Positions 34,301 through 46,518 of a stretch of DNA of 64,000 bases are shown in pieces. The stretch's first letter is position 1. Every line of letters begins with the position of its first letter. Origin of the DNA: Flaveria trinervia (taxonomy: Eukaryota > Streptophyta > Magnoliopsida > Asterales > Asteraceae); the NCBI GenBank assembly GCA_025506515.1, contig CM046452.1:73753115-73817114 (forward strand), in the 5' to 3' direction. Both the position numbers and the translations under genes were made by a program. The notes under the pieces were generated by a model. That model worked only from the letters and a program-made list of their open reading frames with translations. It had not been told where the DNA came from and did not search any database.

Positions 34301-36229
34301 TTGATCTCTTGAGCCTTCCTAGCTTTTCTTTTGCTCTTTCTGATCAAGTTCTTCCTCAAAGACTTGGTCATCACAGTCTTCTTCTTCTCCTCAGAAGGAT
34401 GGTGTCCCTTCTTAGAATCCTCCTCTTCACTCTTCTCAGAGGAATTTTCACTATCACTTCTTCATCCTCTTCACTCAAAGGATCTATGAGAGGAAGCTCA
34501 TCTTTACAAGTTCCACACCTGGGTGATCTTACAGACAAGATTGTGTGTGGAGGAGCTATCTCATTAGAACCCAGTCCTTGCTTGTTTTGATAGCACACCT
34601 TGTTATGCATGGATGAGGATATCATGTTCTTAAAGGTCTCTTCTTCAAGAACACACTTTTCTGCCCTGGCTTTGTTGATCATAAGCTCAGCCTGGCACTC
34701 AGTCAGCTTAGTTATGAAATCCTTGATCTGAGTCCTAAAATTTGTATGCTCATGTTTTAGAACTGAAATAGTTTTCTCTAAGTCCTCTATCTTAAGTATA
34801 TAATCATTTTCAGACTTTCTAAAATCAACTTTTAAGATGTTTAAGGACTCAAGATCAGATCTCATTTCTAAGTTGTAGGACCTATATCTATTAACTTTAG
34901 CAATGCATTCAGGGATACATAGATGTTCCAATACTTTGGCTTCATCATGATCTGCCATCAGTGCTTGGTTTGGAGAAGCATCTTCCACTTGAAAACTATA
35001 GTCAAAGCCTCCTTTTCCAACAGCAACTGCAGCTTTCTGCTTTGGCTTCTTATTCTGGGTAGCTTTGTCAGTGTAGTTTGGTTTGGATTATGCTTGGCCA
35101 CCACTTGTTCTTGGTGCCTTACACTCCCTGGAAAAGTGACCCATCAAGTTACAGTTGTAACACTTGACTTCGCTTTTGTCTAATCCAAACTTTCCACTAG
35201 TTGCATTGTTGGGGAACTTTCTTCAAGTCCGCTTGTAGAACTTCTTGGCTCTGTGAGTAAGAAGAGCCATCTGCTGGACTATTCCATGTACTCTAGATCA
35301 TCTGGATGGATACAGTCCAAGTCTTCAAGGGTGAAAAAAGAGTTGCCACAACTTTCATCAGAAGACACAAAGGCTTAAGAAGAACTTGTCTCTTGGAATG
35401 GGCTTTCTTGAGTATAGTTCTCCCTTGGTGTCTCAGGGAAGGTGATGAAAGGACCCTTTTGTGAGTTGTCAGGGTAGCATATGAGATGATGTTGGGGTTC
35501 TATGCTATCCCTTTCAACCACATGAAGGACTGAACCCATTTGATTATTAGAGTTTCCAGATGAACCTTGCATGTTCATCTCCATCTGGTAGCCACTGAGA
35601 ATCTCATACAACTCTGTCAGAGTAAGAGTTTTCAAGTTCTCAGTTCTCTTAATAACCACATAGTAGTGTGTCTATTTCCTAGGAAGTGTGGACATGAACT
35701 TTCTTACAATGTCTCTGTTCTCAAGAGCAACTCCTCCATCCACTAGGGTATCCACAATCTCAACATACCTGTAGTATTGCTATGTCATGGTTTCACCTGC
35801 TTTGAAGGTGAAATTTTCAAACTAATGCTTCAGAAGATCCTTCTTGTTCTCCTTGGCTTCAGAGGAACCCTCATACATCAGTTTCAATGCATCCCACAAC
35901 TGCTTAGCTATTTTGCATTTCTTGAAACCTCTGTATACATAGTTAGGAAGAGCAGTCTGAAGGGCTGTCATGGCTTTCTGGTCAATCTCTACTCTCTTCT
36001 TATCTTCATCAAAGTTGTTAGCCACAGCCTTGGGGATCATACCACCACTAGTAGCAGAGGGGGTGCTTGGTATGTAAGGTCCATTCTCAACAGACTCCCA
36101 CATTCTTGAATCTAGAGACCTGATGAAACCTTCCAATTTTTGGCACTGGGTGTCAAAGTCATCAAGAGTGATATGTGGGGATTTGTTCATGGTTCCAGTT
36201 TCCATATCAGTCTTGGAAATGGTTGTCAT
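34300..36229 (-). pseudogene. gag: copia gag N-terminal and central regions
   Basis: It begins near 36229 with MTTISKTDMETG, then HITLDDFDTQCQKLEGFIRS (near 36170-36110). DQKAMTALQTALPNYVYRGF and KQLWDALKLMYEGSSEAKEN (near 35990-35850) follow, the gag UBN2-type domain. Next come the ENLKTLTLTELYEILSGYQM region (35560-35650) and a helical coiled-coil segment (34371-34988). Frameshifts or stops occur near 35820, 35660, 35375 and 35090. It lies directly downstream of the PBS and LTR, as expected. Confidence 0.85.
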
Positions 36230-36299
36230 TTGAAAAGTTAGTATTTGTGTGTGTGAGGGATCTAAATATGGTGAGATCTTATATCAAGAGCCTGGAAAG

Positions 36300-36311
36300 C
36301 TCTGATACCAA
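36300..36311 (-). other. primer binding site (initiator Met tRNA) of the minus copia
   Basis: The minus strand reads TGGTATCAGAGC, one base inside the 5' LTR end at 36313. It fixes the LTR boundary and the orientation. Confidence 0.88.
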
Positions 36312-36312
36312 A

Positions 36313-37110
36313 TGCAGGACCGGTGAAGGGTGGTCACTTACAACCACAACAACACAAAGAGGAGATTAACTAGACTAATCAAACATTAAGACTGGATTAA
36401 CCCTAAGAGATGATACAAAGAACACAAGTAAATAAGAGACAAAACAAGATAGCAAAATACACAAGGAGATGGTTTTCAGGATTGCAGTATATTGCCTTCT
36501 CAAGTTCCTTTACAAGTGTTACAAAGCATAAAAGAAAGTTACAAGTACTTGAGATACATATACTACATCCTACAAGCAGTCATACTTTGAAGGCCAGATG
36601 CATACAATTGACCAGACACAACACAAAATCAAAATAACAAGTAGAGTCAAAAGGCAGATTTACCTTTTGACTTGTGACTATGATATGTCATAGCTCACAT
36701 CCTAATATATTACAAAAAGGATAAAGTACATGAAGTAGAAAGTTACAGACACAAGACCTCAATGTACATTTACTTAAAGCATGAACCTTTTCACCAACTC
36801 ATGCAAGTTGGTGACTTTACAGAGTTGCAGTAGAAAGGGGTCCAGCTTTATGTAAAGTACATCAGATAAAGCATGTATACTAAAAGTCTTTGAAAGAAAT
36901 CTGTCTTCAAGTGTTGGCTTCGGAAGACTTTGTCTCTAAAGCTTCGGAAGACTTCATCTTTGGCTTCAGAAGATATTGGTCTTGGCTTTGGAAGATTTCA
37001 CACTTAGAATATTTTAGTTGCGTGTGTGAAACTTCCGAAGCATTCTTCTTCAATGTACTTGTGCAACATGCAGGAGAATTGAAGTGTTTGGAGTTGCATC
37101 AGCCTTAACA
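36313..37110 (-). repeat. 5' LTR of the minus-strand copia (798 bp)
   Basis: On the minus strand it begins TGTTAAGGC and ends GTCCTGCA. It abuts the PBS on one side and a TA microsatellite on the other. Copies of CTTCGGAAGAC occur at 36917-37000, resembling words in the gag coding region (33700-33900). The 5 bases beyond it, TGTAT (37111-37115), would be the right half of the target duplication. Confidence 0.85.
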
Positions 37111-37127
37111 TGTATTCCTTACACATT

Positions 37128-37252
37128 CATATATATATACATATATATATACATACATATATATACATATATATATATATGTATATGTATGTATATGTAT
37201 ATATATGTGTATATGTATATATATGTATATGTATGTATATGTGTGTATATAT
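37128..37252. repeat. TA/TG-rich microsatellite
   Basis: This is about 125 bases of ATATATAC, ATATGTAT and related steps between the copia LTR and the first Helitron-like unit. The long ORFs on both strands here are artefacts of the repeat. Confidence 0.95.
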
Positions 37253-38532
37253 ACTAGTTAATATAATGCTAATTACCAACTTGCTTGGTGTATTGTGGTT
37301 ATGTACCATATGCTTTAAAAGTTGTACCATAATTTGTCCATTAGTCAACTAATTTTTAAATGTTGGGTGGTATGCATTAATCGTTGTACAATATGCACAA
37401 AAGGTTGTGCATTCTTTTTTTTTCCTTTTAACATTTGTTTTTAAACCTAATATACTTATACATATTTCACATTTTAACCCTTATAAAATTTCACTTTTAA
37501 CTTTAGTCCCCAATACTTTTTTTACAAATTTTTCGATTTACACTCTAAATTTTAAAAGTTAACCTGTCATAACGCGCACTTGAGGCTCAACATTATCATG
37601 TTTATTTTTTCCAACTTAACATACCTATCGTAACGTGCAGGTCCTAGATCGACATACTTACTTTTTGAACGTTTTATGTGTCATGCGCGTGGTTAATATT
37701 TTTACGTGTACTTTCCGATTAGCTTTACTTTTTTCGCATTTATTTCTTTTTTAGTATGAGCTTTTCCGATGTTGCTAGTGGCTGATGATTGCCGACGGTA
37801 TGTGACATTTATGCTATTTTATATGGTTTTATGCCCCCACGTTGTGGTTTTATACCCCTATCGTAAAGCGGGGGCTTAATACTAGTATAATACTAATTAT
37901 CAACTTTTGAATGCTATTAGGGTTGTATCATGTGCTTTGGTGGGTTGTATCCACCTTTCTTCTTCTTTTTTATCTTTAACTCTTTTATTTTAACCCAAAA
38001 CTTTTACATATTTTATAATTTAATCCCAAAAATTTTTTACTTTCAACTTTGGTTTCTTATACTTTTCATATTTTACAATTTTTCGTCTTATGCTTCAGTT
38101 TGAATTTTACGAGTTAACACGCTGCAACATGCATGTGTGGTTTAACGTTTTTACGCTTATTTTTTCCCGTTTGATGGATCCGTTGCAACGTGTTGGTCCT
38201 ACATTGACTTATTGTTTTACTAGGTTAGTCCCTGTGTATTACACGGAATGAATAAATAAAATATTAAATAATTAGCAATCAAAATTTATCCATTATAAAA
38301 TCATGCTTGAAGATAAAAAATGATTATAATTACATATAAATAACTACTTTAAACAAATAAGCAATAATGTATTTTTTGTAAACTTTGTTTTATAAAAAAA
38401 TTGTAATTTTTAATATTTTATTTTAAGAAAAATGATTTTTTTAAAGAAAAAGTTCGTTGTATTATGTATTTTATAAAAAAAATATTTTTAAAAAGTGTGT
38501 TTTAATAAAAAAAATAGGTTTTTTATTTATTA

Positions 38533-38571
<39 letters not shown>

Positions 38572-40086
38572 GAAAATGGTAAGAGTAAAATTATTAGTAT
38601 TCAATAATATTTTGTTATAAAGAAATGAAAAAATTAGTATGATAAGGCTTACAATTGTTTGATGTTTATTTTAGTTTTTTTATAAATAGATATATTGGTT
38701 AAAACCCATTGATTAAGGGGTTATAGTTAGTAAAAACACAAAAAGTTAGATAATAATATTTTAATATTAATATAATTAAAAATTATATATACGTAATAGT
38801 TTAAGAAATAAAAAAATTATACTATTTATAACTCTCTTATCTAAATAGTTTTATTTTTTGACATTCGTTTTCAAATTTCATTTGTCAAATTTTGTTATTT
38901 TTAAACTATGATTTGTAATTATTTTGGTTGTTTTAATAAGATTGTTTTTAAAATTTTCGCCTTTATAATTTTTTAGAATCAAAACGATTTATAATATCTG
39001 CTTAGAAAATGTTTAGTGTTGTACAAAAATTTTTGTTTTTTATTATTTAGATTTTAATTAAAAGATGTAATTTTTAACTTCCTTAATAAAATTTTTATAT
39101 ATTAAAAATACAGTTTGATTTCAAAAAATCTAGATAAGAGAGAAAATTATAACAATTAAAAAATTAATTTTTTATAAGAGAGAGAAACTTGTATTATTAT
39201 TTAAATTACTATAATACTCTTTGAAAAGAAAATTAATTTATGAATATGTAAAAATTTGACAAGTGACAAAAATATAGCTTAAAAAATAACAAGTGGCAAA
39301 CAACCCTTTTTTATTAGTATTGATAGATATGTTTTAAGTTTCGCATGTGTGGTTCAACGCTTTTACTTCTACTTTTCAATCGATTTCTTTTGTTTTTTTT
39401 ATTTTTTTAATATGATTTTTTCCGGTGTTAGTGGTTGTTAATGGTGGTGTGTCATTAATGCTAATTGGCATGATGTTATGCTCCTTTCCACAACACGGGG
39501 GGCTTAATACTAGTATAAAACTAATTATCAACTTAGTTGTGCATCGTGAATTGTACTTTATGCTTTATAAATTGTACATCACTTTGTTTTTTCTATATTT
39601 TTTATTTTTAACCCTATAGTTTTTATCTTTTAAACTTAACTTTAATACATTTTCATTTTCAACTTTGGTCTCATATGCTTTATCATTTATATTTTTTTGT
39701 TTTATTCTCTATAATTTTTAAATTTTACAAACTTTGAATTTACGTTACGCATGCGGTTTAAATTTTGCGAGTTACATGCTGCAACGTACGTGTGTAATTT
39801 ATTGTTTTCACATCTATTTTTTGTCGTTTAACGACCTCGATATGTTTGCAAGTCCTAAATCGACTTATTATTCCGGTTAACCTTTTAAGGGTTTTAGGTA
39901 TGGTTTCATCTTGGTTTTCAATTGTATTTCTGGTGACATAATGGTTTACCCTTTGAGTGTTTCTCATCAGCAATTGCTTTTAGTGTTGTCTTCGGTTAAA
40001 CTTTCATTGAGCTTTTTCAATGTTGGTGGCTGATGGTGGTATGATATTGGTGTTGCTCTATCGCAACGCAGATGCTTAATACTAGT
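37253..40086 (+). mobile_element. head-to-tail array of three Helitron-like units
   Basis: The word GGCTTAATACTAGT, or its ending, recurs at about 37881, 39509 and 40081, and ACTAGT also starts the array at 37253. Each unit opens with ATNNTACTAATTATCAACTT-like text. Each then shows CTTTATGTTTTTA-rich middles, GCAACGTGC-type words and CTAATGGTGGT-like text. Each closes with a CG-rich terminator (CCCCTATCGTAAAGCGGGGG at about 37855-37875). Unit lengths are about 628, 520 (without its insertion) and 572 bases. A GC hairpin shortly before CTAGT is the mark of a Helitron 3' end. No Rep/helicase coding is present, so the units are non-autonomous. Confidence 0.6.
38220..39327 (-). mobile_element. 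non-autonomous Helitron inserted in unit 2
   Basis: On the minus strand it starts TCTATCAATACTAATAAAA after an A, and ends CCTAG before a T. It has the terminal hairpin CCGTGTAATACACAGG about 10 bases before the end. Insertion between A and T without target duplication is the Helitron rule. Flanking text resembles the neighbouring unit when rejoined. The body (1108 bp) is extremely AT-rich with no coding capacity. Confidence 0.75.
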
Positions 40087-40426
40087 TCTCTCTAAGATCT
40101 AAAGGGTAAACATTAATCAACACCACAAACAAAACACATGGTCATTACTATAGCCATTGCCACCGCCGAGTTTAGAGAACATAACAACCCACCATAACAC
40201 CACCGTCATCCAAACAAAACCAATGGGGCAAGGGCCACAACATAGGAAATGATGTAAAATGACGACCACCACACACCATGGTGACAACAGTGCTGCCACA
40301 CCCAAACCACCATGGTCTCGTTTGGCACCAATTTGGTTTGACACCCTAGGCGGAGGCGGGAAGGCGACAACCACCGCCTCGATACCTCAGGCCCCAAACC
40401 GAGGGTCACTATCTCTCTTTCGACAC
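40087..40426. other. ACC-rich intergenic stretch, no gene seen
   Basis: It is rich in CCACCA and AACACC words. Proline/threonine-type ORFs in it have no recognisable motif. It continues at 42297 beyond the inserted solo LTR. Confidence 0.5.
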
Positions 40427-40534
40427 TGTAACACCCGGAATTTTTCTTTGAAGCCGACGAAAGAAAAAAAAAGAAATAAAGTCCAAAGTAGATGGACCAA
40501 ACTCGCCAACGAGAGAAACTTTGATGAATGAGAG

Positions 40535-40542
40535 TATAAAAG
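40535..40542 (+). promoter_or_regulatory. TATA box in solo LTR 1
   Basis: TATAAAAG sits about 110 bases into the LTR and is followed by a purine run. Solo LTR 2 has TATATAAG at the same place. Confidence 0.6.
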
Positions 40543-41029
40543 GGGGAAGACACCCCATTCTTGCCATTTTTAGCCAAGAAGAGAGGAGAGTAGAAGGGAA
40601 GAAGAAAAGAAGAGAAAAGCTTGGTTCGGGTTGATTCGAGCGTGGAAATCGACGTGTAGCGGGTCAAATCGAAGCTCTACTTGACGAGATCGTTAAGGTG
40701 AGTTCTAGGACCCCTATTTTACATATTTTTGAATGATTTTGGGGCTGGAACACATCTGGAAAACCCTTTTTCGAGTTTTTGGGTGTAAACCCGTTTTTAT
40801 GCGTATGTGTGTATATGATGCGTTTGAGTCTTGATTGTGAGCTTGTGTGTGCTTGAATGGTGTTATGGTATGTATACCTAAGGTTTAGGATGGTCGATTT
40901 TGGCTTAGAATGTGTTTAGATGAGTTTGGAGGTCGAAAACCCTCAGCTGTAGTCGGGATGAACTGCATTCTGCATCAGCTAGGGCTAGGCGACCGACTGG
41001 AGGCCGAATGGAGGCCATACGGCCAAATA

Positions 41030-41300
41030 GGGTGCGATTAGGGTCCATTGGCACAATTGGGGTCCATTCGCATGATTGGGATCCATTCGCACGATTGAAG
41101 GTCCATTCGCACGAGTGAAAGGCCAGTCGCATGGAGGTCATGCGATTGAAGGACCAGTCGCATAAGTGCTCATCCACATTAGTTCCATTCGCATAAGGAC
41201 CATCCGCATTAGTCCATTCGCACGATTGGGTGTTCATTCGCATGAGTGTTCATCCGCATTGGTTCATCCGCATGATGTTCAGTCGCATGGAGACCATGCG
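41030..41300 (+). repeat. CATTCGCA / CATCCGCA motif array in solo LTR 1
   Basis: About 17 variants of CATTCGCA, CAGTCGCA and CATCCGCA occur at about 15-22 base spacing, with recurrent GATTGAAGGTC and AGTGTT. It occupies the same LTR position as the CATGCGCC array of the outer gypsy LTR. Confidence 0.8.
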
Positions 41301-42301
41301 ACTGAAGGGTGTCCATACGCCTGAATAGGGCTGTTGCACCCGAGGAGAAGTGTAGTTTAACTTCTGACTTTCGGGGGAAAGTGCAAATGTAAGTTTTGAC
41401 ATAAAGGTTCCCGTAAGTTCATGTAGGGCGACCATTGAGGCCTTAGAGTGCATGTAGGGCATGATGATGATTTTGCATGTTTATGCAAGATGCATGTTAT
41501 GTATGTATGATGTTGCCCTATATGACGTGATGAATGTGCATGTTAATGTTCCTTATTATGGTGTATGTTTATCTTTCTTGTGGCTTTACGTGTTATGATA
41601 ATGAATGAAATAAAGTATTATGTAACGTAAAGTGGAAGATAAAGAAAAGTGGAACATGATGAATGCATGCATTATTGAACGAGGAAAGTAATGAATGTCT
41701 TGCAAGTATTGGATATCGGGGTCCTTCTTTGTGATCGACCCTTTTTATAGAACCTCTACTGCTTACCTCTAGTACTACGGCATACCCTCATCTGTTCATT
41801 TATTGACTTCGGTCCAGTAGCTAAATAGTTCGGGGTGTAGCTAATGGTATTGGTACGGAAGATATCCGATGCGCAAGTAAAGATATAAAGATGAATGAAC
41901 GAATGAAGAAGATAATATAACTATTACCTATGTGTACGTATGATGTATGAACGCATGAAAGAAAGAACGGTTTTAACAAAAGAAAAGTATGTTTTATTAT
42001 AAAACTAGAACTCACTCAACAACGCTAACTTTGATGTGTTTCCAGCTGGCAGGTATGTTGCTGAGGATGGCACGGGGCGGCTACTCAGCATATTATGGAG
42101 TGCATCCAATAATATAATGCTTTTGTAAAAGAAATTGTGAAATGAATGGTTGTAATGTTTTGCAAAAATATTTTAATGAAATGAAGATATTGTTTTTAAT
42201 GTTTCCGCTGCAACGTTTTATGAAAGTTAAATGTAATATTATGTTTTATGAGCGATGAGGATACAGCTGTAAGCGTCCCGGAAACGAGGCCTTACAGACA
42301 C

Positions 42302-42946
42302 CAATTTCAATAAAGAGACCACATATATGAGTTGGACCAAAAGCTAATGATAACTATAGCTATAGTGATTCTCCTCGTGAATAAAAGTTGTTATTTAATA
42401 TTAATAAAATATGGTACTCTTACCAAGAAGTTATGAATTTTAGGATCATTTCAAAAGGAATTAGTATGTATAAACACAAACAATTACACAAAAGAATTTT
42501 GACTTTGATTTGATATCAAATATATAAATATTTAAAAACTAATCTATTAATTAATACATAATGGACTTTTTATTACCCTAACTAGTTTTTCCTAATCTCT
42601 TTAAATAAATATTTAAATTTTCTAACATGTTGTTATTGTTATTTTTAAGTTATTATTTTAGTATGTGACACCTTCTATAGGTTATTTATATTATATATTT
42701 AACAAAGTTGATTTGGGTCATTAGTAAATTTATTGTATGTTTTAAGGGATGAATAACTAAAATGCATGAAAATAATATCATATTATATACTTAATTGACT
42801 TGTAGAGTTGGCAAAAGTTAGAATTTATGAATACCATTATTAATAAAAGTGAATTTAACACCTGTGTATTAAACAAGTTAAATAAGAAAATAGAATGAAA
42901 ATTTATTAATTACAAATCAATATTTTAAAATAATATATGATTGAAT
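42302..42946. other. AT-rich intergenic DNA, no gene seen
   Basis: The sequence is low in GC with no ORF of interest and no RNA gene seen. It lies between two solo LTRs. Confidence 0.6.
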
Positions 42947-45086
42947 TGTAACACCCGGTTATTTATTTGTTTTGAAGCCAACGAAAGAAGAAAAGAAATA
43001 AAGTTCTAAGTTGAGAGACCAAGCTCGCCAACGAAAGAAAGTCGGGTGAGTGGGAGTATATAAGGGAGAGGGCAGCCCTTACCCTCTCCCCACACCCATC
43101 AAAATCAGCCATCAAAGAAGAGAAGAGAGAAAGAAGAGAAAAGAGGAAAAAAGTGTTGGTTCGGGTTGGTTCGAGTAGTCAAAATCGATGAGAAGCAAGT
43201 CAAATCGAAGCTCTACTCGTTGTGGTCGTTTGTGTGAGTTCTAGGACCCCTCTTTTACTTGTTTTCAAACGATTTTAGGGCTGGAACACATCTGAAATCG
43301 GGTTTTTGTGTGTGTGTATGCTTGACCCGTTTGTGTATGTGTAGGTGTGTGTATGATGCGTTTGAGTCTTGGTTGTGAGCTTATGTGTGCTTGAATGGTG
43401 TTGTGGTATGCATCCCTAAGGTTTAGGATGGTCGATTTGGGCTTAGGATGGGTTTAGATGAGTTTGGAGGCCGAAAACCCTTGGCTGCAGTCGGGATGAA
43501 CTACATTCTACATCAGCTAGGGCTAGGCGACCGACTCGAGGCCGAATGGAGGCCATACAGCCGAATAGGGTGCGATTGAGGTCCATTCGCATGATTGGGG
43601 CCCATTCGCACGATTGAAGGTCCATTCGCATGATTGAAGGTCCATTCGCACGATTGAAGGTCCATTCGTATAAGTGCTCATCCGCATTAGTCCCATTCGC
43701 GTGAGGTCCATCCGTATTATTCCATTCGCACGATTGGGTGTTCATCCGCATGAGTGTTCATCCGCATTAGTTCATTCGCATGATGTTCAATCGCATGGAG
43801 GCCATGCTACTGAAGGGTGTCCATACGCCTGAATAGGGCTGTGCACCCGAGGAAAGTGTAGTTTGACTTCTGTCTTTCGGGGGAAAGTGCAGATGTAAGT
43901 TTGAGGAAAAGATTCCCGTAAGTTCATGTAAGATAATGATTGAGGCCTTAGAGAGCATGTTGGGCATGATGATGATGTTGTTGCATGATTATGCATGTTA
44001 TGTATGTATGATGTTGCCCCGTCTGAGGTGATGACTGTATGTTATGTTCCTTGTTATGATGTATGTTTATCTTTCCGTGGATTTACATGTTATGTTAATG
44101 AATGAAATGAAAGTATTATGTAACGTAAAGCGAAAGATAATGAAAGAGGAACATGATGAATGAATGAATGCATGCATTAATGAACGAATGAATGTAAGTA
44201 GGCTTGCAAGCGAACGTAAGTAGGCTTGCAAGCAAATGTATGGAGGTGCACACCCGATGAAGGTGTTAGCTCAACGGTGTGCGGGTTAGCTACCCCGAAG
44301 GATGCACACTGGGTCCAATCTTCGTGATTGACCATATGAATGGGACCCTTGCCGCTTGCCCTAGGTGCTAGAGTTAGGTTCGTGCACAATGTTCAAGGTC
44401 TTTGAAAGACCTTAGGCTCAGTTACCTGCTTCGTGCACAATGTTCGGGGTATAGCATATGGCATAGATCCAGAATGAAAGAGAAACGATAAATGGTGAAT
44501 GTACTTGCCCTAGGTACTAGAGTCAGCTTCGTGTCCAATGTTCGAGGTCTATGAAAGACCTCAGGCCCAGTTACCCGCTTCGTGCATAATGTTCGGGGTA
44601 ATGTACATGTCACTAAAAGTAATGAAGGAACGAATGAAAGTAAGAATGTATGAAAGAATGAAAGTTAACGTATAGATGATGAAATTAATAATAATGTTAT
44701 CTGTATATGTATGGTGTATGATGGCATGAACGTAAAGTATGGTTTTTAACAAAAGCTAAATATGTTTTATTTATAAAACTAGAACTCACTCAGCAATACT
44801 GACTTTGATGTGTCTTCAGTTGGCAGGTAATAGTTTCTGAGGATGGCACGAGGCGGCAACTCGGCTCTTTTGGGATGGCATCCATTTATTTAATACTTTT
44901 GTGATGTAATGCAACAATGTATTTTGTAACTGATTAACGCTGTATTATTTGGCAAAATTTTTTATAATGAAATGAGATGTCATTTTTGAATGTTTCCGCT
45001 GTAATATTTTCATGAGGCAAATGTAATTATATGTTTTATGTGCGATCAAAACCCAACCGTAAGCGTCCCGGGAACGGGGCCTTATA
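42947..45086 (+). mobile_element. solo LTR 2 of the outer-gypsy family
   Basis: It runs TGTAACACCC to CTTATA (terminal C changed to T), 2140 bases. A direct repeat GATTGAAT lies at 42939-42946 and 45088-45095, one base off the right end; the 5-bp TSD is presumably within it. It has a TATATAAG box (43057-43064), a CATTCGCA array (about 43575-43800) and two tandem-like blocks with TTCGTGCACAATGTTCGGGG (44370-44600). Confidence 0.88.
43057..43064 (+). promoter_or_regulatory. TATA box in solo LTR 2
   Basis: TATATAAG lies about 110 bases after the LTR start, matching solo LTR 1. Confidence 0.55.
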
Positions 45087-45095
45087 AGATTGAAT

Positions 45096-46518
45096 CTTCC
45101 TTACTATAAATAAAATGAAAGTTATGTTTCAAAACAAATATTTTTAAAATATAATTTTACAAATTAGACTTATTTTAAATACCAATTTTAATTATTATTT
45201 GATAATATATACCTTACTTAAAAAATAAATTTTAAAATATTTTTTTTCAAAAAGTTTAATGTTTTAGAAAATTGTCATATAAAAAAATTATTTCATTAGA
45301 AATAAAATTTAATAAAAAATATCTTTCTTAATTCATTTAAAAAATATTTTAAACTAAAAAATATTTAAATAATATTACTAGTCATTAATGTGATTATTTA
45401 ATAGAAGAATGGAGCATGAAAATTTTGAAGAGAAATAATGTAGTGTTTCAATGTGTATCTCCTAATTACCCTTTATTAGAGTAGATAGATGATCTATATA
45501 AAACTTATTGGCTCTTGTTTATATAAAACTCATTGTGATTTAAATAACACTTTATATTTAAACCATTTAAATGACTTTAGATGTGTAAAAGTGACTTACA
45601 TATGTGATAAATAACCATTTACTTGTAGCTGTTTCTGTTATTTCTTTGTGTTTTGGTTTGATGAACTAGGAAAACATTGTGCATTGCATGTTAATTGATG
45701 ACAAATACCATTTAATTTGTGTGTTAAAATGTTATGTTTATAGAAATACCTAGCTAAAAATTTAGGGTATAAATGTCCACAGTTTATAACAAAAAAATGA
45801 TACATTTATAATGCTTTAAATTATGTATGCAAATGTCAATTTACACATGTGTAAATGTTACTTTACTCATGGATAAATGTAACTTTGCATTTGCATATGT
45901 GTAAATGGTAATTTTACATATGTGGAAATAAGTAAGTTTACACATGTGATACATGTTATATATTCTTTTATGATGTAAATTCAACTATGTTGGTTGAATG
46001 GTTAAGATATTATGGGAGGTAATACTTTTGTAAAAGTCAATTCGTTATTACTATGTGATAAGTTATTAATCCTCTATGCATCCAAATGTAAATTGTTTTG
46101 AACATAATATTCTCCTCTACCCTGATTATCCAAAATATAAATCTCATTTGCTTTAATTTTCAGAAAAAATCATGAAAAAGTATAAAAATAATCAATGATA
46201 GGGAAATGATAAATGCAATTGTTGATTACAAATGATACAGTGAAATGGTACATGTGTAGAAATGACTTTACATATGTGTAAAAGTGATTAGCACATGTTT
46301 TAGAATTCACCTTAGAAAGTAGTAAATAGTAATTTTCGTTTATTTGAAAACTCACTCTAAATATTAATTAACACTCGAATGTTTGTTTTGACACATACTA
46401 ATAATTATTTTAAATGTACTTTCCTTGTTTTTTATAAATTATTTTTTGTTGAATTTCAAGTAAAATTACAAGGAATTTTGATGACTTTTGTAATATAGCC
46501 ATTTGTTTATATTTTCAT
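45096..46518. other. AT-rich intergenic DNA with recurring ACATATGTGTAAA words
   Basis: No gene is seen. Variants of ACATATGTGTAAA and ACACATGTGTAAATG recur between about 45585 and 46290, often near TTTACA. The first 280 bases resemble the bodies of the local Helitrons but have no clear ends. Confidence 0.5.

Larger units (their letters stand above)
26205..37110 (-). mobile_element. Ty1/copia retrotransposon, 5' part, minus strand, multiply interrupted
   Basis: On the minus strand the order is: 5' LTR (37110-36313), PBS, gag, protease, integrase, RT. Interruptions are a LINE (31772-33038) and a solo LTR (26370-29636); at 26204 the outer gypsy cuts it off within pol. The coding sequence rejoins exactly across each interruption: FEKL and MKDRFEMSDIG meet when the solo LTR and one ATCAG copy are removed. 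RNase H and the 3' LTR must lie left of the window. Confidence 0.9.
40427..42296 (+). mobile_element. solo LTR 1 of the outer-gypsy family, TSD GACAC
   Basis: It runs TGTAACACCC to CTTACA, 1870 bases, flanked by GACAC at 40422-40426 and 42297-42301. It carries a TATA box (40535-40542), a CATTCGCA/CATCCGCA motif array (about 41030-41300), the AGAACTCACTCA block (42007) and the terminal hairpin (42268-42296). No internal region remains, consistent with LTR-LTR recombination. Confidence 0.93.

Noticed and set aside
37110..37352. Tyr/Ile/His-rich ORFs on both strands
   Set aside because: They are translations of the TA/TG microsatellite.
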